The notes: generated from the sequence alone by a model not told the origin. 64,000 nucleotides of DNA from Pelagibacterium lentulum (GCF_003992625.1 NZ_RZMW01000041.1:365276-429275), one strand, 5' to 3'. Numbered from the stretch's first letter, positions 1-11,517 are shown. A program made the numbers and translations.

Positions 1-1
1 G

Positions 2-172
2 ATCCTTGCGCCTCCCTATGTGCTGGACTATGTGGCTGCACACGAAGTGGCACACATTCTGGAGATGAACCATTCTCCCGCTTTCTGGCGGACCGTTGCC
101 CGAACCTTGCCCGACTATGAGCGAGGCAAGGCTTGGCTCAAAGCCCATGGCAGCGGCTTGATGGCCATATGA
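2..172 (+). CDS. YgjP/SprT-like zinc metallopeptidase, C-terminal end only (partial)
   Basis: The reading frame is open from the window edge to a TGA and gives 56 residues. It contains HEVAHILE followed by NHSPAFW, which is the HExxH zinc-binding helix plus the downstream His and Phe-Trp of the YgjP-like (DUF45, M48-type) metallopeptidase family. The two His and the Glu of the active site are intact. The N-terminal part lies outside the window. In the family the protein is a small cytoplasmic protein of poorly known substrate. It converges on the penicillin-binding protein gene, with a hairpin between them. Function is inferred from the motif only. Confidence 0.8.
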   Translation: MLAPPYVLDYVAAHEVAHILEMNHSPAFWRTVARTLPDYERGKAWLKAHGSGLMAI

Positions 173-198
173 AAAAGGACCCTGACCGACTCCTTTTT
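172..198. terminator. Possible bidirectional terminator between convergent genes
   Basis: AAAAAGGA (172-179) pairs with TCCTTTTT (191-198) around an 11-base loop, giving U-rich 3' ends on both strands. It sits directly after the metallopeptidase stop and about 110 bases beyond the stop of the convergent penicillin-binding protein gene. The stem is A/T-rich, so it is weak. Confidence 0.5.
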
Positions 199-307
199 CT
201 TCATCTAGAGCCGTTCAGGTTTTGATGGAATCAAAAACCCAGCTCTAAGTCATTGTTTTGTCGCGTGTCCGAACCGCAAAACCGTTCTACTCTTGCTGGA
301 CACGCAT

Positions 308-2461
308 CTAGTTGCCAAAGATGCCATTGAGCAGATCTCCGATCGCGTCGGGGCTGCGTATGGGCTGGGGCTGTTGCTGCTGCATGGGTTGTTGGGGCAG
401 AGGCTGCTGAGGCAACTCGCCACCCCAGCCCTCTGGCTGTGCAGGCTGGCCCGCGAAGCCACCGCCATCCTGAGGCAGGGCGACGCGATCCTGCAAGCGA
501 ATATAGGACCCGGGCAGATTGGCTACCGTCAGCCCCTGATGGGCACGGGTCATGAAATCGCGCCATATCTGGGCAGGAATCGAGCCGCCGGACATGTTGC
601 GCATGGGCGTATCGTCATCATTGCCCAGCCACACGCCGCCAACCCAGCTTGCGGTGTAGCCGACAAACAGAGCATCACGGCTGCGCTGAGAGGTGCCTGT
701 CTTGCCAGCCATCGGCCAGCCACCAAGCTGGGCGCCGCGCCCCGTACCCGCTTCAACGCCGGTCTTGAGCATGTCATTCATCATGCCGACCTGCTCGGAC
801 GTGAGAATCTGGCCGGGACCTGACGGCACTTCTTCATAAAGCACTTCGCCATCGGTGGTGGTAATGCGGGTGATGACATTTGCAATCACGCCGCGCCCGC
901 CATTGGCGAAGGGGGTATAGGCAGCGGTCAACTCGAGAAGCGAAACTTCCTGGGTGCCCAGCGCAATGGCAGGAACGGGCAGGAAGTTCGACGAAAAGCC
1001 CAAGCGATAGGCGGTTTCCACCACATATTCGGGCCCGATATCGATGGCGATGCGTGCCGCTACGGTATTGATGGAATAGGCCAGGGCGTCGCGCAGGAGA
1101 ATGGGTCCGACATACCGGTTGTTGGCGTTCTGCGGCGACCAGCCGTTGTACTCGAGCGGTTCGTCAACCATAAGCGTATCAGGCGTATAGCCTTGCTGCA
1201 GCGCTGCAAGATAAACGAAAGGCTTGAAGGCCGAACCGGGTTGACGGCGCGCGGTCACAGCACGGTTATACTGGCTCTGATTATAATCGACGCCGCCGAC
1301 CAGGGCACGAACCCGACCTTCGGTATCCATGGCGACCAAAGCGGCCTGGTCGAAATTGCGCGCAGAACCGTATTCGAGCACGGCTTCCTTGACCACGAAC
1401 TCGGCGTGCTTTTGCAATTCCCAATCGATGGTCGTTGAAACGATAACGTCGTCATGAACTTCGCCAAGATAGGCGTTCATCAGGGTTTCAACCCAGTCGG
1501 CGACATAATATTCCGCTCCGGCGACACGCGTCGGCACGCTCGAACGATCCGGGTCGATCGAGGCACTGCTGGCTTCCTGTTCCGTGATGTAACCTTCACG
1601 CACCATATTGGCGAGCGCAATGCGCTGGCGCTCGATGGCCCGCTGAGGATGATTGCGCGGGTTGTAAGATGCGGGGGCTGGCAGGATTCCAGCAAGCATC
1701 GCGGCCTGGCCGAGCGAAAGATTGCGCGCCGAAATGCCGAAATAGGTCTGGGCCGCTGCCTCGATGCCGGTCGCGCCCGAACCGAAATGCACGCGGTTCA
1801 TATAGAGTTCGAGAATCTGCTCTTTGGTATAGTTCTGCTCAAGCCATATGGCGAGAAGCGCTTCCTGCACCTTGCGGCCAAGCGTCTGATCCGGGGTCAG
1901 AAACAGGTTCTTTGCCACCTGCTGGGTGATGGTGGATGCGCCACGGGTCAGCGAACGGGCGCGCAGACTTTCGACCGCTACAGCGGCAAGACCAATCGGA
2001 TCAACACCGAAATGGCTCATGAAACGCCGATCTTCGCTCGCGATGATCGCCAGGGGCACATAATAGGGCAATTCGTGATAGCCTATAGCTTCGCCGCCCG
2101 TCTGTCCGCGATTGGACAGCAACTGGCCATTGGAAGCGAGGACGCGGATGTTGGGCGGACGCTTGGGAACCTCCCAGGTATCGGACGAACCAAGCTCGGA
2201 ACCGTAATAGACAACAACTGCCGCGCCAGCCAGGCCAGCCAGCAACACCCCATAAAATCCCATATAAAGGATCGTGATCAGAAAGCCACCAAAGCCGCCA
2301 TTGCGGCGGCGCGGCTTCTTGCTTTTTTCCGGCTTTGCGGCCTTTGACGCCCTGCGCCCAGACTTCGGCTTTTCGGCACTGGCTCTTTTGGCCGTGCCAG
2401 CCTTGTGCTGGCGCGTGTTGGAGTCGATGCGGTCATCGGGGGAAAGACGAAGATCCATCAA
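308..2461 (-). CDS. Class A penicillin-binding protein (PBP1A family), bifunctional peptidoglycan synthase
   Basis: This 717-residue protein polymerises lipid II and cross-links the glycan strands at the cytoplasmic membrane. A basic, Lys/Arg-rich cytosolic tail of about 55 residues is followed by one membrane segment (about 60-85). The glycosyltransferase 51 domain shows SEDRRFMSHFG (about 142) and RGASTITQQVAKNLF. The transpeptidase domain has the three penicillin-binding motifs: SAFK with nucleophile Ser410, SIN at 463-465 and KTGT at 587-590. The C-terminus is rich in Gln/Pro. It lies downstream of gyrB on the same strand, 256 bases away, and is probably transcribed separately. An ATG-ATG pair at the start leaves a one-codon ambiguity. 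Confidence 0.95.
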   Translation of the reverse strand: MMDLRLSPDDRIDSNTRQHKAGTAKRASAEKPKSGRRASKAAKPEKSKKPRRRNGGFGGFLITILYMGFYGVLLAGLAGAAVVVYYGSELGSSDTWEVPKRPPNIRVLASNGQLLSNRGQTGGEAIGYHELPYYVPLAIIASEDRRFMSHFGVDPIGLAAVAVESLRARSLTRGASTITQQVAKNLFLTPDQTLGRKVQEALLAIWLEQNYTKEQILELYMNRVHFGSGATGIEAAAQTYFGISARNLSLGQAAMLAGILPAPASYNPRNHPQRAIERQRIALANMVREGYITEQEASSASIDPDRSSVPTRVAGAEYYVADWVETLMNAYLGEVHDDVIVSTTIDWELQKHAEFVVKEAVLEYGSARNFDQAALVAMDTEGRVRALVGGVDYNQSQYNRAVTARRQPGSAFKPFVYLAALQQGYTPDTLMVDEPLEYNGWSPQNANNRYVGPILLRDALAYSINTVAARIAIDIGPEYVVETAYRLGFSSNFLPVPAIALGTQEVSLLELTAAYTPFANGGRGVIANVITRITTTDGEVLYEEVPSGPGQILTSEQVGMMNDMLKTGVEAGTGRGAQLGGWPMAGKTGTSQRSRDALFVGYTASWVGGVWLGNDDDTPMRNMSGGSIPAQIWRDFMTRAHQGLTVANLPGSYIRLQDRVALPQDGGGFAGQPAQPEGWGGELPQQPLPQQPMQQQQPQPIRSPDAIGDLLNGIFGN

Positions 2462-2717
2462 AGGTCACTTTCAAAGCACGAAATTCCGGCAAAAGACGCC
2501 AAGCGTCGCAACAACTGAACATACCCGTAGCAAATATGCCGGTTGCTCAATCCTTCGCCAGCAATGCGTCCCATTGCTTTTGCCTATAATGCCTATCGGC
2601 GCCAAATGTGGCCGGTTTATGGGATTTTTCAAACCCGCAGGCCATCGGCGGCCCTATCTGTTGCCCATTTGCATCGCTTCTGCCGGCCGTGTCCCCAGAA
2701 CCTGGTGCTGTGCCGCC
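2462..2717. other. Intergenic region between gyrB and the PBP gene
   Basis: These 256 bases hold the 3' flank of gyrB and the presumed promoter of the penicillin-binding protein gene. No convincing hairpin terminator, palindrome or small coding frame was seen. Confidence 0.4.
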
Positions 2718-5240
<2,523 letters not shown>

Positions 5241-5254
5241 CTACACCGCGTGGT

Positions 5255-6382
5255 TTAGCTGCCAAATGGGGCAATCGTTCCGGCGCGGACCGAAAAGTGC
5301 TGTGCGTGCGAGCCCAGTCCGTCAAACAGCATGGGGTCCGTTCCTGTCATCCAGCATTGGGTTCCGAGTTTGTCGAGGGCAGAAAACAGCGCCGCGCGCC
5401 GTGTCGGATCGAGATGGGCCGCGATCTCGTCGAGCAGCAGGATCGGGGTCATTCCGGTCATCTGGCCGACGAGCCGCGCATGAATGAGGATAAGCCCGAT
5501 CAGCAACGCCTTTTGCTCTCCGGTCGAGCATATGGCAGCGGGCATGGCTTTTTGTGCATGAAAGACGGCCATATCGATCCGGTGCGGCCCCAACGTTGTC
5601 CGGCCCGCAGCCCGATCAAGCGCGCGATTGGCGCGCCATAAATGCGCAAGCTCTGTTTCCAGAACACTGGCATTTTCCGGCTCATGCCCCTCCAACATGC
5701 TTGAAAGTTCAAGCCGGGCCGGCGGGAAACCGGTATCGGCCACCGACGCGTCCATCAGCGATTGCAGGTGGGAGAGCGAATCGGTGCGGGCGAAGTGAAT
5801 CGCCGAGGCGTATTGGGCCATCTGCGCTTCGATGGCTGCGAGCCAGGCCGGATCGCCATTTTCCTCAAGCAACCTGTTGCGTTGGCGCATGGCCTTTTCA
5901 TAGTCGGCAACCGCTGCCGAATGCCCAGGCACAAGTGTTGTTACCAACCGGTCCAGAAACCGCCTCCGATCCGAAGCTGGCCCCGAATAAAGCCCATCCA
6001 TGGCCGGGGTCAGCCAAAGGATGCGCAGATGCTCGCTCATCTCCTCAACCGAACGCGCATTGGCCCCATTGATGCGCACGCGGCGTGCGCCCGCATCGCC
6101 AGCCGCCCCGGTTCCGATGTCGACCGGGCCATATTCGGTTTCAATGGTCGCAGCGATCGCCCATAGTCCATTGCCGCCAGCGAGCGCCAATGTATCGAAC
6201 GGCGCGCGGCGCAATCCGCGTCCGGGCGAGAGCAGCGACACCGCTTCAATCAGGTTGGTTTTGCCGGCCCCGTTTTCGCCTGTCAGCACCACATGGCGTG
6301 CATCGAGGTCCAAGGCAGCGCTGGCATAATTGCGATAGCTGGTGAGCCTGAGCCGGGAGATATGACGCTGCGGTTGGGTCAT
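5255..6382 (-). CDS. recF: DNA replication and repair protein RecF
   Basis: RecF is an SMC/ABC-type ATPase that loads RecA at single-strand gaps together with RecO and RecR. The 375-residue protein begins with the typical LRLTSYRNYASAALDLD and has the Walker A motif GENGAGKTN near residue 36. The Walker B-type LLLDEIAAHLD lies near the C-terminus, preceded by the STGEQKALLIGL signature region. The length is normal. It stands between dnaN and gyrB in the usual order. Confidence 0.97.
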   Translation of the reverse strand: MTQPQRHISRLRLTSYRNYASAALDLDARHVVLTGENGAGKTNLIEAVSLLSPGRGLRRAPFDTLALAGGNGLWAIAATIETEYGPVDIGTGAAGDAGARRVRINGANARSVEEMSEHLRILWLTPAMDGLYSGPASDRRRFLDRLVTTLVPGHSAAVADYEKAMRQRNRLLEENGDPAWLAAIEAQMAQYASAIHFARTDSLSHLQSLMDASVADTGFPPARLELSSMLEGHEPENASVLETELAHLWRANRALDRAAGRTTLGPHRIDMAVFHAQKAMPAAICSTGEQKALLIGLILIHARLVGQMTGMTPILLLDEIAAHLDPTRRAALFSALDKLGTQCWMTGTDPMLFDGLGSHAQHFSVRAGTIAPFGS

Positions 6383-6484
6383 GTTAGCGCGGTTGTGCTT
6401 GTGCCATAGCCCTTCGCATGGCTCAGGGCGCTCGTCGCCTGAAACGGTCCAGCCGACCTTTCATTCACTTTCGCGAACTGCGCC

Positions 6485-7603
6485 TCACACCCGCATCGGC
6501 ATGAGCACAAACAGCGCCTTGGGTTCCCCTTCTTCCTTCACCAAGGTTGGCGAACCGGCGTCGTTGAAAAGGAAGTGCGCATTCTCGGTGCGGATCTGAG
6601 CAATGATTTCCAGAAGATAGCGCGCATTGAAGCCGATCTCGAAAGGCTCGGCCTCAAAAGCCACCGGCAATTCCTCATTTGCGGTGCCGTGATCGGGATT
6701 TGTGACCGAGAGTTCGAGCTGGCCCTGGCTGAGCGAAAGCTTGACCGCCTTGCCACCGCGCTCGGAAGCGATTGTCGAGACACGATCGACAGCCTTTTGC
6801 AGGCTGTCGCGATCCACTTCAAGCAGCTTGTCGTTGTTCTTTGGCGTTACCCGTTCGTAGTCAGGGAAACTGCCCTCGATCAGCTTGGAGAGCAGCACCA
6901 CACCGCCGAGGGTAAAGCGGATCTTGGTATCGGACAATTCGACACCGACATCACCGTCCACGCCATCAAGCAGCTTGAGCACTTCGGCGACGGTCTTGCG
7001 GGGCACAATAATGCCGGGCATGCCTGCAGAGCCTTGCGGCGCTTCGGTTTCAACGCGGGCCAGACGGTGCCCGTCGGTTGCCGCGGCACGCATGACGATG
7101 CCGTCTCCGGCGTCTATTGTGTGGATGAATATCCCATTGAGGTAATAGCGGGTTTCCTCATTGGAAATTGCGAACTGGGTGCGTTCGATCAAATCCTTGA
7201 GCACATCCGAGCCAATGGAAAAGGTATGGGTGAATGCGCCCGATTTCAGGTCGGGAAAGCCATCGGGATTCAGACAGGCAAGGTGAAAGCGCGAGCGGCC
7301 CGAAGAAATGAGCATCTGATCGTTGCCATCGGTTTCCAGCACCACTTCGGCACCATCGGAAAGCTTGCGCACGATATCGTAAAGCGTATGGGCCGGAACT
7401 GTCGTTGTGCCCGGCGTGCCGGTCATGGCGGGAACGGTCTCGGTCACTTCTATATCGAGATCTGTGGCGCGCAGGTCAAGGCCGTCCGCAGTTGCGCTCA
7501 TAAGCACATTTGCAAGGATCGGATATGTGTTGCGGCGCTCGACGACACGATGGACATGTCCCAGCGATTTCAAAAGATGATTGCGCTCGAGCGTGACCTT
7601 CAT
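6485..7603 (-). CDS. dnaN: DNA polymerase III subunit beta (sliding clamp)
   Basis: This is the 372-residue beta clamp, which forms a dimeric ring around DNA and tethers polymerase III and other clamp-binding proteins. It starts with MKVTLERNHLLKSLGHVHRV and ends with the conserved ALFVLMPMRV, whose terminal MPMR-type segment lines the hydrophobic clamp-binding pocket. The length and the three repeated clamp folds fit the family. It follows dnaA after 242 bases and precedes recF by about 100 bases. Confidence 0.98.
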   Translation of the reverse strand: MKVTLERNHLLKSLGHVHRVVERRNTYPILANVLMSATADGLDLRATDLDIEVTETVPAMTGTPGTTTVPAHTLYDIVRKLSDGAEVVLETDGNDQMLISSGRSRFHLACLNPDGFPDLKSGAFTHTFSIGSDVLKDLIERTQFAISNEETRYYLNGIFIHTIDAGDGIVMRAAATDGHRLARVETEAPQGSAGMPGIIVPRKTVAEVLKLLDGVDGDVGVELSDTKIRFTLGGVVLLSKLIEGSFPDYERVTPKNNDKLLEVDRDSLQKAVDRVSTIASERGGKAVKLSLSQGQLELSVTNPDHGTANEELPVAFEAEPFEIGFNARYLLEIIAQIRTENAHFLFNDAGSPTLVKEEGEPKALFVLMPMRV

Positions 7604-7715
7604 CGCTTATTCTACCCCTGGCGAAACTGCATCTGGTACTGCCTGCCACCGGTTTGCGGGCGGCCCCGGCAGAACACCGGGCGCAGACCCTGCCCCGGCT
7701 TTGCACAAAAGGCAA

Positions 7716-7738
7716 GGCCCCAGCCTGTCGCAGGGGCC
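7716..7738 (-). terminator. GC-rich hairpin between dnaA and dnaN, possible attenuator or terminator
   Basis: GGCCCC (7716-7721) and GGGGCC (7733-7738) can pair across an 11-base loop, with an alternative inner stem CCTG-TCG-CAGG. Read in the direction of dnaA to dnaN transcription, only a broken T-tract (TTGCCTTTT) follows, so termination may be partial. The rest of the 7604-7845 gap shows no gene. Confidence 0.4.
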
Positions 7739-7845
7739 CTATCAAGCCAGAAAAGTCGTGGATTACCCCGAACCCGCGGTGACCACCTTCCTGCAACAGC
7801 AAGTGCGTGGCCCCTAAGCTAAGGCTTTGGGAAATTCTAAACCGC

Positions 7846-9327
7846 CTACTCTTCCAGCATGCGGCGCAGGAGTTCGATTTCCTGGGTCAGATCGACATCC
7901 TGGCTCATCAACTGCTCGACCTTGCGCACTGAATGCAACACGGTCGTGTGATCGCGCCCGCCGAAGCGGCGCCCGATTTCGGGCAATGAACGCGAAGTCA
8001 GGGATTTGGCAAGATACATGGCGATCTGGCGCGGACGCACCACATCGCGGGACCGGCGCGAGGACAGCAATTCGGTGCGCGGCACCTTATAGTGGCGCGC
8101 CACGATCTTGAGAATATCTTCGATCCGCACCTTTGGCGTTTCGCGCGAACGAATGAGATCCTGCAGGGTCTTTTCAGCGAGCCCCACAGTGATCGGCTCG
8201 CCGGTCAACTGGTTGGCTGCAACCAATCGGTTGACCGCACCGTCGAGATCGCGGCCATGGCTCACGATACAGCGCGCGACAAAATCGATCACCGCCGGTG
8301 GAAAACTCAGGCCGGAAAAGCGCGAGCAGGCCTGATCGGCGCGTTTTTGCACGATGGCACGGCGCAACTCGGCATCAAAAGGAGAGATGGGAATGACGAG
8401 ACCGCCCGAAAGCCGCGATTTCACCCGGTCATCGAGCATTTCAAGATCGCGCGGCGGCGCATCGCCAGCCACAACGACCTGCTTGGTGCCGGAAATCAGG
8501 CTGGAAAGCGTATGGCCGAATTCAGTCGCTGATTTGCCCTGAAGGAACTGCATGTCATCGATAAGCAGCAGATCAATCCGGCGCAGCCATTCCTTGAAGG
8601 CAAGCGCGGACTGATGCTTAACCGCAGTGATGAAATGATACATGAAATGATCGGCCGTCAGATAAACAATATTGCGGCTCGAATCGTTGGCGCCCGCTGC
8701 CCAGGCAATAGCATTGAGCAGGTGGGTCTTGCCCAGCCCGACGCTGGAATGGATATAGACCGGATTGAAGGTGACGATATTATTGGCGGCAGCCGATGCG
8801 ACCTGCTTGGCAACCCCGAGCGCCATTTCGTTGGCGCCGCCGGTAACGAATGTATCGAACGTCAGCTTGCGGTCGAGCGCACTGCCTGAGAGCGCGTCAG
8901 ACCGATTGGCGTTGGCCGGCGCGATCAGCGTTGGCTGGCTGGCGGCCATGGTCACGGCGGGCTGGGTCGCAGGACTCGGCGCTTCCTTTTCGCCTGAAGA
9001 GGCTTCACATGGCGATGCAAGGCGCGGACGCGCCTGGCCGTTTACGCGCACGGTGACATGTACGCGGCCGATGGCCTCGTTTTCCGCACTCAGCGCTTCG
9101 AGAATCTTCTCAAGATAATTGGACTGAATCCAGGAGCACAAGAACCGTGTTGGCACAGAGAGGTGAGCAAGGTCTCCAACGACCTCTTCAAGCTCAAGCC
9201 GGGCAAACCAGGATGTAAACACATCCTCGCCCACTGCCGCACGCAGCCGCGTCCGCACACGCTGCCACATTTGTTCGCTTGAGCCCGCCGACATTACAGT
9301 GTCCCCAATTTCCGACCGTTGTGCCAT
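7846..9327 (-). CDS. dnaA: Chromosomal replication initiator protein DnaA
   Basis: DnaA is the AAA+ initiator that binds DnaA boxes and melts oriC. The sequence shows Walker A GLGKTHLLNAI, Walker B LLLIDDMQFLQG, the RDLDGAVNRLVA sensor region and the C-terminal DNA-binding signature GGRDHTTVLHSVRK. A variable Ala/Pro/Ser-rich linker (domain II) joins the N-terminal domain, which begins near EQMWQRVRTRLRA. Two ATG codons, at 9327 (493 residues) and 9294 (482 residues), are each preceded by the same GGGGACAC element; the upstream one is listed. The frame remains open to 9510 without a good start. It is followed by dnaN and preceded by rpsT, the common arrangement in this order. Confidence 0.97.
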   Translation of the reverse strand: MAQRSEIGDTVMSAGSSEQMWQRVRTRLRAAVGEDVFTSWFARLELEEVVGDLAHLSVPTRFLCSWIQSNYLEKILEALSAENEAIGRVHVTVRVNGQARPRLASPCEASSGEKEAPSPATQPAVTMAASQPTLIAPANANRSDALSGSALDRKLTFDTFVTGGANEMALGVAKQVASAAANNIVTFNPVYIHSSVGLGKTHLLNAIAWAAGANDSSRNIVYLTADHFMYHFITAVKHQSALAFKEWLRRIDLLLIDDMQFLQGKSATEFGHTLSSLISGTKQVVVAGDAPPRDLEMLDDRVKSRLSGGLVIPISPFDAELRRAIVQKRADQACSRFSGLSFPPAVIDFVARCIVSHGRDLDGAVNRLVAANQLTGEPITVGLAEKTLQDLIRSRETPKVRIEDILKIVARHYKVPRTELLSSRRSRDVVRPRQIAMYLAKSLTSRSLPEIGRRFGGRDHTTVLHSVRKVEQLMSQDVDLTQEIELLRRMLEE

Positions 9328-10019
9328 TTTCTGTGTCCCCTGCAGATCTCTGCCCGCTTGTGTTTTCTGCCCCATCCAGGTCACGCGTTCCGCAGCCGCG
9401 TCCAAACTCATTTCCTGTGCCTCTTCTGCTCTTGTGTTCTTGCCCGGAAATCGCGCCCTGCGCAGCGACTTCCCCCTGTTACAGCCTCGACTTGCCCCAG
9501 CTACAGACAATAGAACTCCGCACCCCGCCCTGACTATTGGCGCAGCGCTATGATCAAACTCAAATTGAAAACGACGCGCTAGGCGCCGGGGACTACTATT
9601 TGCAAAACATTGGTTGTCAGATGCGGGGTCTCACTGCTTTCCTGTTCGGCATCCTTGCTTCCAGTAACACTTCTTTATCGGTATCTAACCTGGACATGCG
9701 CAGAACAGCCCCGTTTTTTATTATCTGAGACGGCTTTGATGGCCTGTTGGCCGCCGCCCTTCTTTTCATCCAACGAGGTCATTTTAGACAGTCAAATTTT
9801 CGCGCACAACCTCCGAAATCGCCAAAAATGGGCTTGACTCTCGCGCCCCTTCCTTGACTCCGCGCCCCGCTTTTGAAGCGAAGAATTTAACGCTATGGGA
9901 CTCCTTGCAGAATCGTTCCGAACCCGGAATTTGGTTACCGAATTTTTTTTTCCGAACAGGATGAAACCGATCTCAAAGTGTCAGTGGCGTGACGGAAATG
10001 TCACGGAAATCCGGCACAA
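9328..10019 (-). promoter_or_regulatory. Long non-coding dnaA upstream region with repeats and GANTC sites
   Basis: About 690 bases between dnaA and the rpsT terminator have no credible gene. A possible promoter toward dnaA reads TTGTGC (complement of 9804-9809), a 17-base spacer, and TAAAAT (complement of 9781-9786). Further upstream is a dense block: CTTGACTC...CGCGCCCC occurs twice (9833-9849 and 9853-9868), four GANTC sites lie at 9836, 9856, 9899 and 9910, TTCCGAAC occurs twice (9916-9923 and 9950-9957), and there is a run of nine T at 9943-9951. No TTATCCACA-type DnaA box was found. The elements are seen; their role in dnaA control or as part of an origin is inference. Confidence 0.55.
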
Positions 10020-10022
10020 TAA

Positions 10023-10044
10023 AAAGCCCCCTTGCGGGGGCTTT
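10023..10044 (-). terminator. Rho-independent terminator of rpsT
   Basis: AAAGCCCCC (10023-10031) and GGGGGCTTT (10036-10044) form a perfect 9-bp stem with a four-base loop. On the minus strand it is followed by a T-rich run (TTTTTATT). It lies about 50 bases beyond the rpsT stop and separates rpsT from dnaA. Confidence 0.9.
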
Positions 10045-10095
10045 GAAATCTTGTTCCATCCTTGCCATACAAGTTTGGAAGTCTGATCCGAAAGA

Positions 10096-10362
10096 TCAGG
10101 CGCCGAGAGCCTTGACGCGCTTGGCCAGGCGCGAAATCTTGCGGCTCGCCATGTTCTTGTGGAATACGCCCTTGCCGGCAGCACGCTGAAGCTCGGGTTC
10201 AGCGGCGCGCAGGCTCGCAGCTGCCGCATCCTTGTCGCCCGAAGCAATCGCTTCTTCAACCTTGCGCAGGAAGGTACGCACGCGGGAGCGGCGAGCGGTA
10301 TTCTTTGCGGTGCGGGCTTCGATCTTGCGGGTGGCCTTCTTGGCCGACGTTGTATTTGCCAT
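10096..10362 (-). CDS. rpsT: 30S ribosomal protein S20
   Basis: This 88-residue, Lys/Arg/Ala-rich protein binds 16S rRNA in the 30S body. It begins [19 protein letters not shown] and contains the family's [19 protein letters not shown] and the [20 protein letters not shown] tail. Length and composition are typical. It is a single-gene transcription unit with its own strong promoter and its own terminator, placed between mutM and dnaA. Confidence 0.98.
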   Translation of the reverse strand: MANTTSAKKATRKIEARTAKNTARRSRVRTFLRKVEEAIASGDKDAAAASLRAAEPELQRAAGKGVFHKNMASRKISRLAKRVKALGA

Positions 10363-10470
10363 TGGTGTTTACTCTTTCCTCGTGGCGAACTTGCCTTGCG
10401 CGCTCAATTCCAGAAATCTGGCGAGCACAACCGGAACTGCCAGCCCTTGCGGCCAGCCAGTGAAGGCTGC

Positions 10471-10499
10471 TCTATAGTGAGGTGGGCAAAGGGAGTCAA
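10471..10499 (-). promoter_or_regulatory. Strong sigma-70-type promoter of rpsT
   Basis: On the minus strand TTGACT (complement of 10494-10499) is followed by exactly 17 bases and TATAGA (complement of 10471-10476). Both hexamers are close to the housekeeping consensus. The element lies about 110 bases before the rpsT start and just downstream of the mutM stop, which implies a leader of about 100 bases. Confidence 0.75.
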
Positions 10500-10517
10500 A
10501 CCCTTTTGGAAAATCGA

Positions 10518-11402
10518 TCACCCGCCCTGGCAAACCGGGCAATAAAAGCTGGACCGGCCCGACTGGACCATGCGCGCGACGACGCCATTGCAGCCTGACA
10601 CCAGACAATGTTCTCCTTCGCGGCCATAAACGGCAAAGGAATGCTGGAAATAGCCCGGCTGGCCGGCCGCATTGGCAAAGTCACGGAGCGTCGACCCTCC
10701 CGCCTCGAGCGCGGCTTCGAGCACTTTCCTTATCGCGATCACAAGCACTTCGAGCTCCGGCCGCGGCGCGCCATTCTCATCGACGAGAGACTGGGCCGGG
10801 CGCCAGGGCGCGATTTTTGCGAGAAACAAGGCCTCACAGACATAGATATTGCCCAATCCCGCAATGATGCGCTGATCGAGCAATGCGCTCTTGATTGGAG
10901 TTCTGGAGCGGGAGAAGCGCGCGGCAAGATAGGTGGCGTCGACCGCGTTGCCCAAAGGCTCGGGGCCCAGATGATCGAGGAACCTGTTGGGCTGCCCGCT
11001 GCCAATCAGGTCCATGAAGCCGAAGCGGCGCGGATCGGCATATGAAAGATCGACCTGCCCATGCTCGGGATGGGCCAGGCGGGCGGTAAAGTGTACGTGG
11101 CGGCCGGTCCGATCGCCAGCAGAGAGCCGGGACGGTTCGGCCAGAGGTCGCGTATTGACATTGAATGCGCCGGTCATGCCCAGATGGGAAAGCCACATAT
11201 CGCCGCCCGAAAGGCTCACCAGCAGATATTTGGCCCGGCGGCCGACATGGGTAATGGTTTGACCGGACAATCTTTGCGCAAAATGCTCGGGAAAGGCGAA
11301 ACGCAGGTCGGCCCGATAGGTATGGGCTGCCTCGATCCTTGCGCCGGAAAGAAAGGGGGCAAGGCCGCGGCGAACGGTTTCGACTTCTGGAAGTTCCGGC
11401 AT
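10518..11402 (-). CDS. mutM: Formamidopyrimidine-DNA glycosylase (Fpg)
   Basis: This is a 294-residue bifunctional glycosylase/AP lyase that removes 8-oxoguanine and formamidopyrimidines. The mature protein starts with PELPE, whose N-terminal Pro is the catalytic nucleophile next to the general-acid Glu. The C-terminus has the zinc finger, with one Cys pair near HCLVSGC and a second in FYCPVCQ. The frame extends upstream to 11606, but the ATG at 11402 is fixed because Pro2 must be exposed. It is divergent from ubiE. Confidence 0.97.
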   Translation of the reverse strand: MPELPEVETVRRGLAPFLSGARIEAAHTYRADLRFAFPEHFAQRLSGQTITHVGRRAKYLLVSLSGGDMWLSHLGMTGAFNVNTRPLAEPSRLSAGDRTGRHVHFTARLAHPEHGQVDLSYADPRRFGFMDLIGSGQPNRFLDHLGPEPLGNAVDATYLAARFSRSRTPIKSALLDQRIIAGLGNIYVCEALFLAKIAPWRPAQSLVDENGAPRPELEVLVIAIRKVLEAALEAGGSTLRDFANAAGQPGYFQHSFAVYGREGEHCLVSGCNGVVARMVQSGRSSFYCPVCQGG

Positions 11403-11517
11403 AGTGTCTCTGTTCTCTGCCCTGCGACGCGGTGGCGGTTTCGGGCCGGTGCTGCTTGCGTTAATCTGGCTGCGCGCCCATAAAGCCGTTGGCCATAAAT
11501 ACTGAAGAGCAAGGTTC

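Noticed and set aside
1454-2347. A 297-codon plus-strand frame opposite the PBP gene
   Set aside because: Shadow of the GC-rich coding strand; no motif and no ribosome-binding site.
6575-7822. A 415-codon plus-strand frame opposite dnaN
   Set aside because: Antisense shadow; it has no family similarity, and dnaN on the minus strand is certain.
9537-9837. Short plus-strand frames upstream of dnaA
   Set aside because: They are composed of unbiased codons, lack ribosome-binding sites and show no similarity to known small proteins.
9328-10019. Typical DnaA boxes (TTATCCACA) marking oriC beside dnaA
   Set aside because: None found in this gap. Loose matches elsewhere (for example TGTGGATGA in dnaN at about 7124) are inside genes and isolated.
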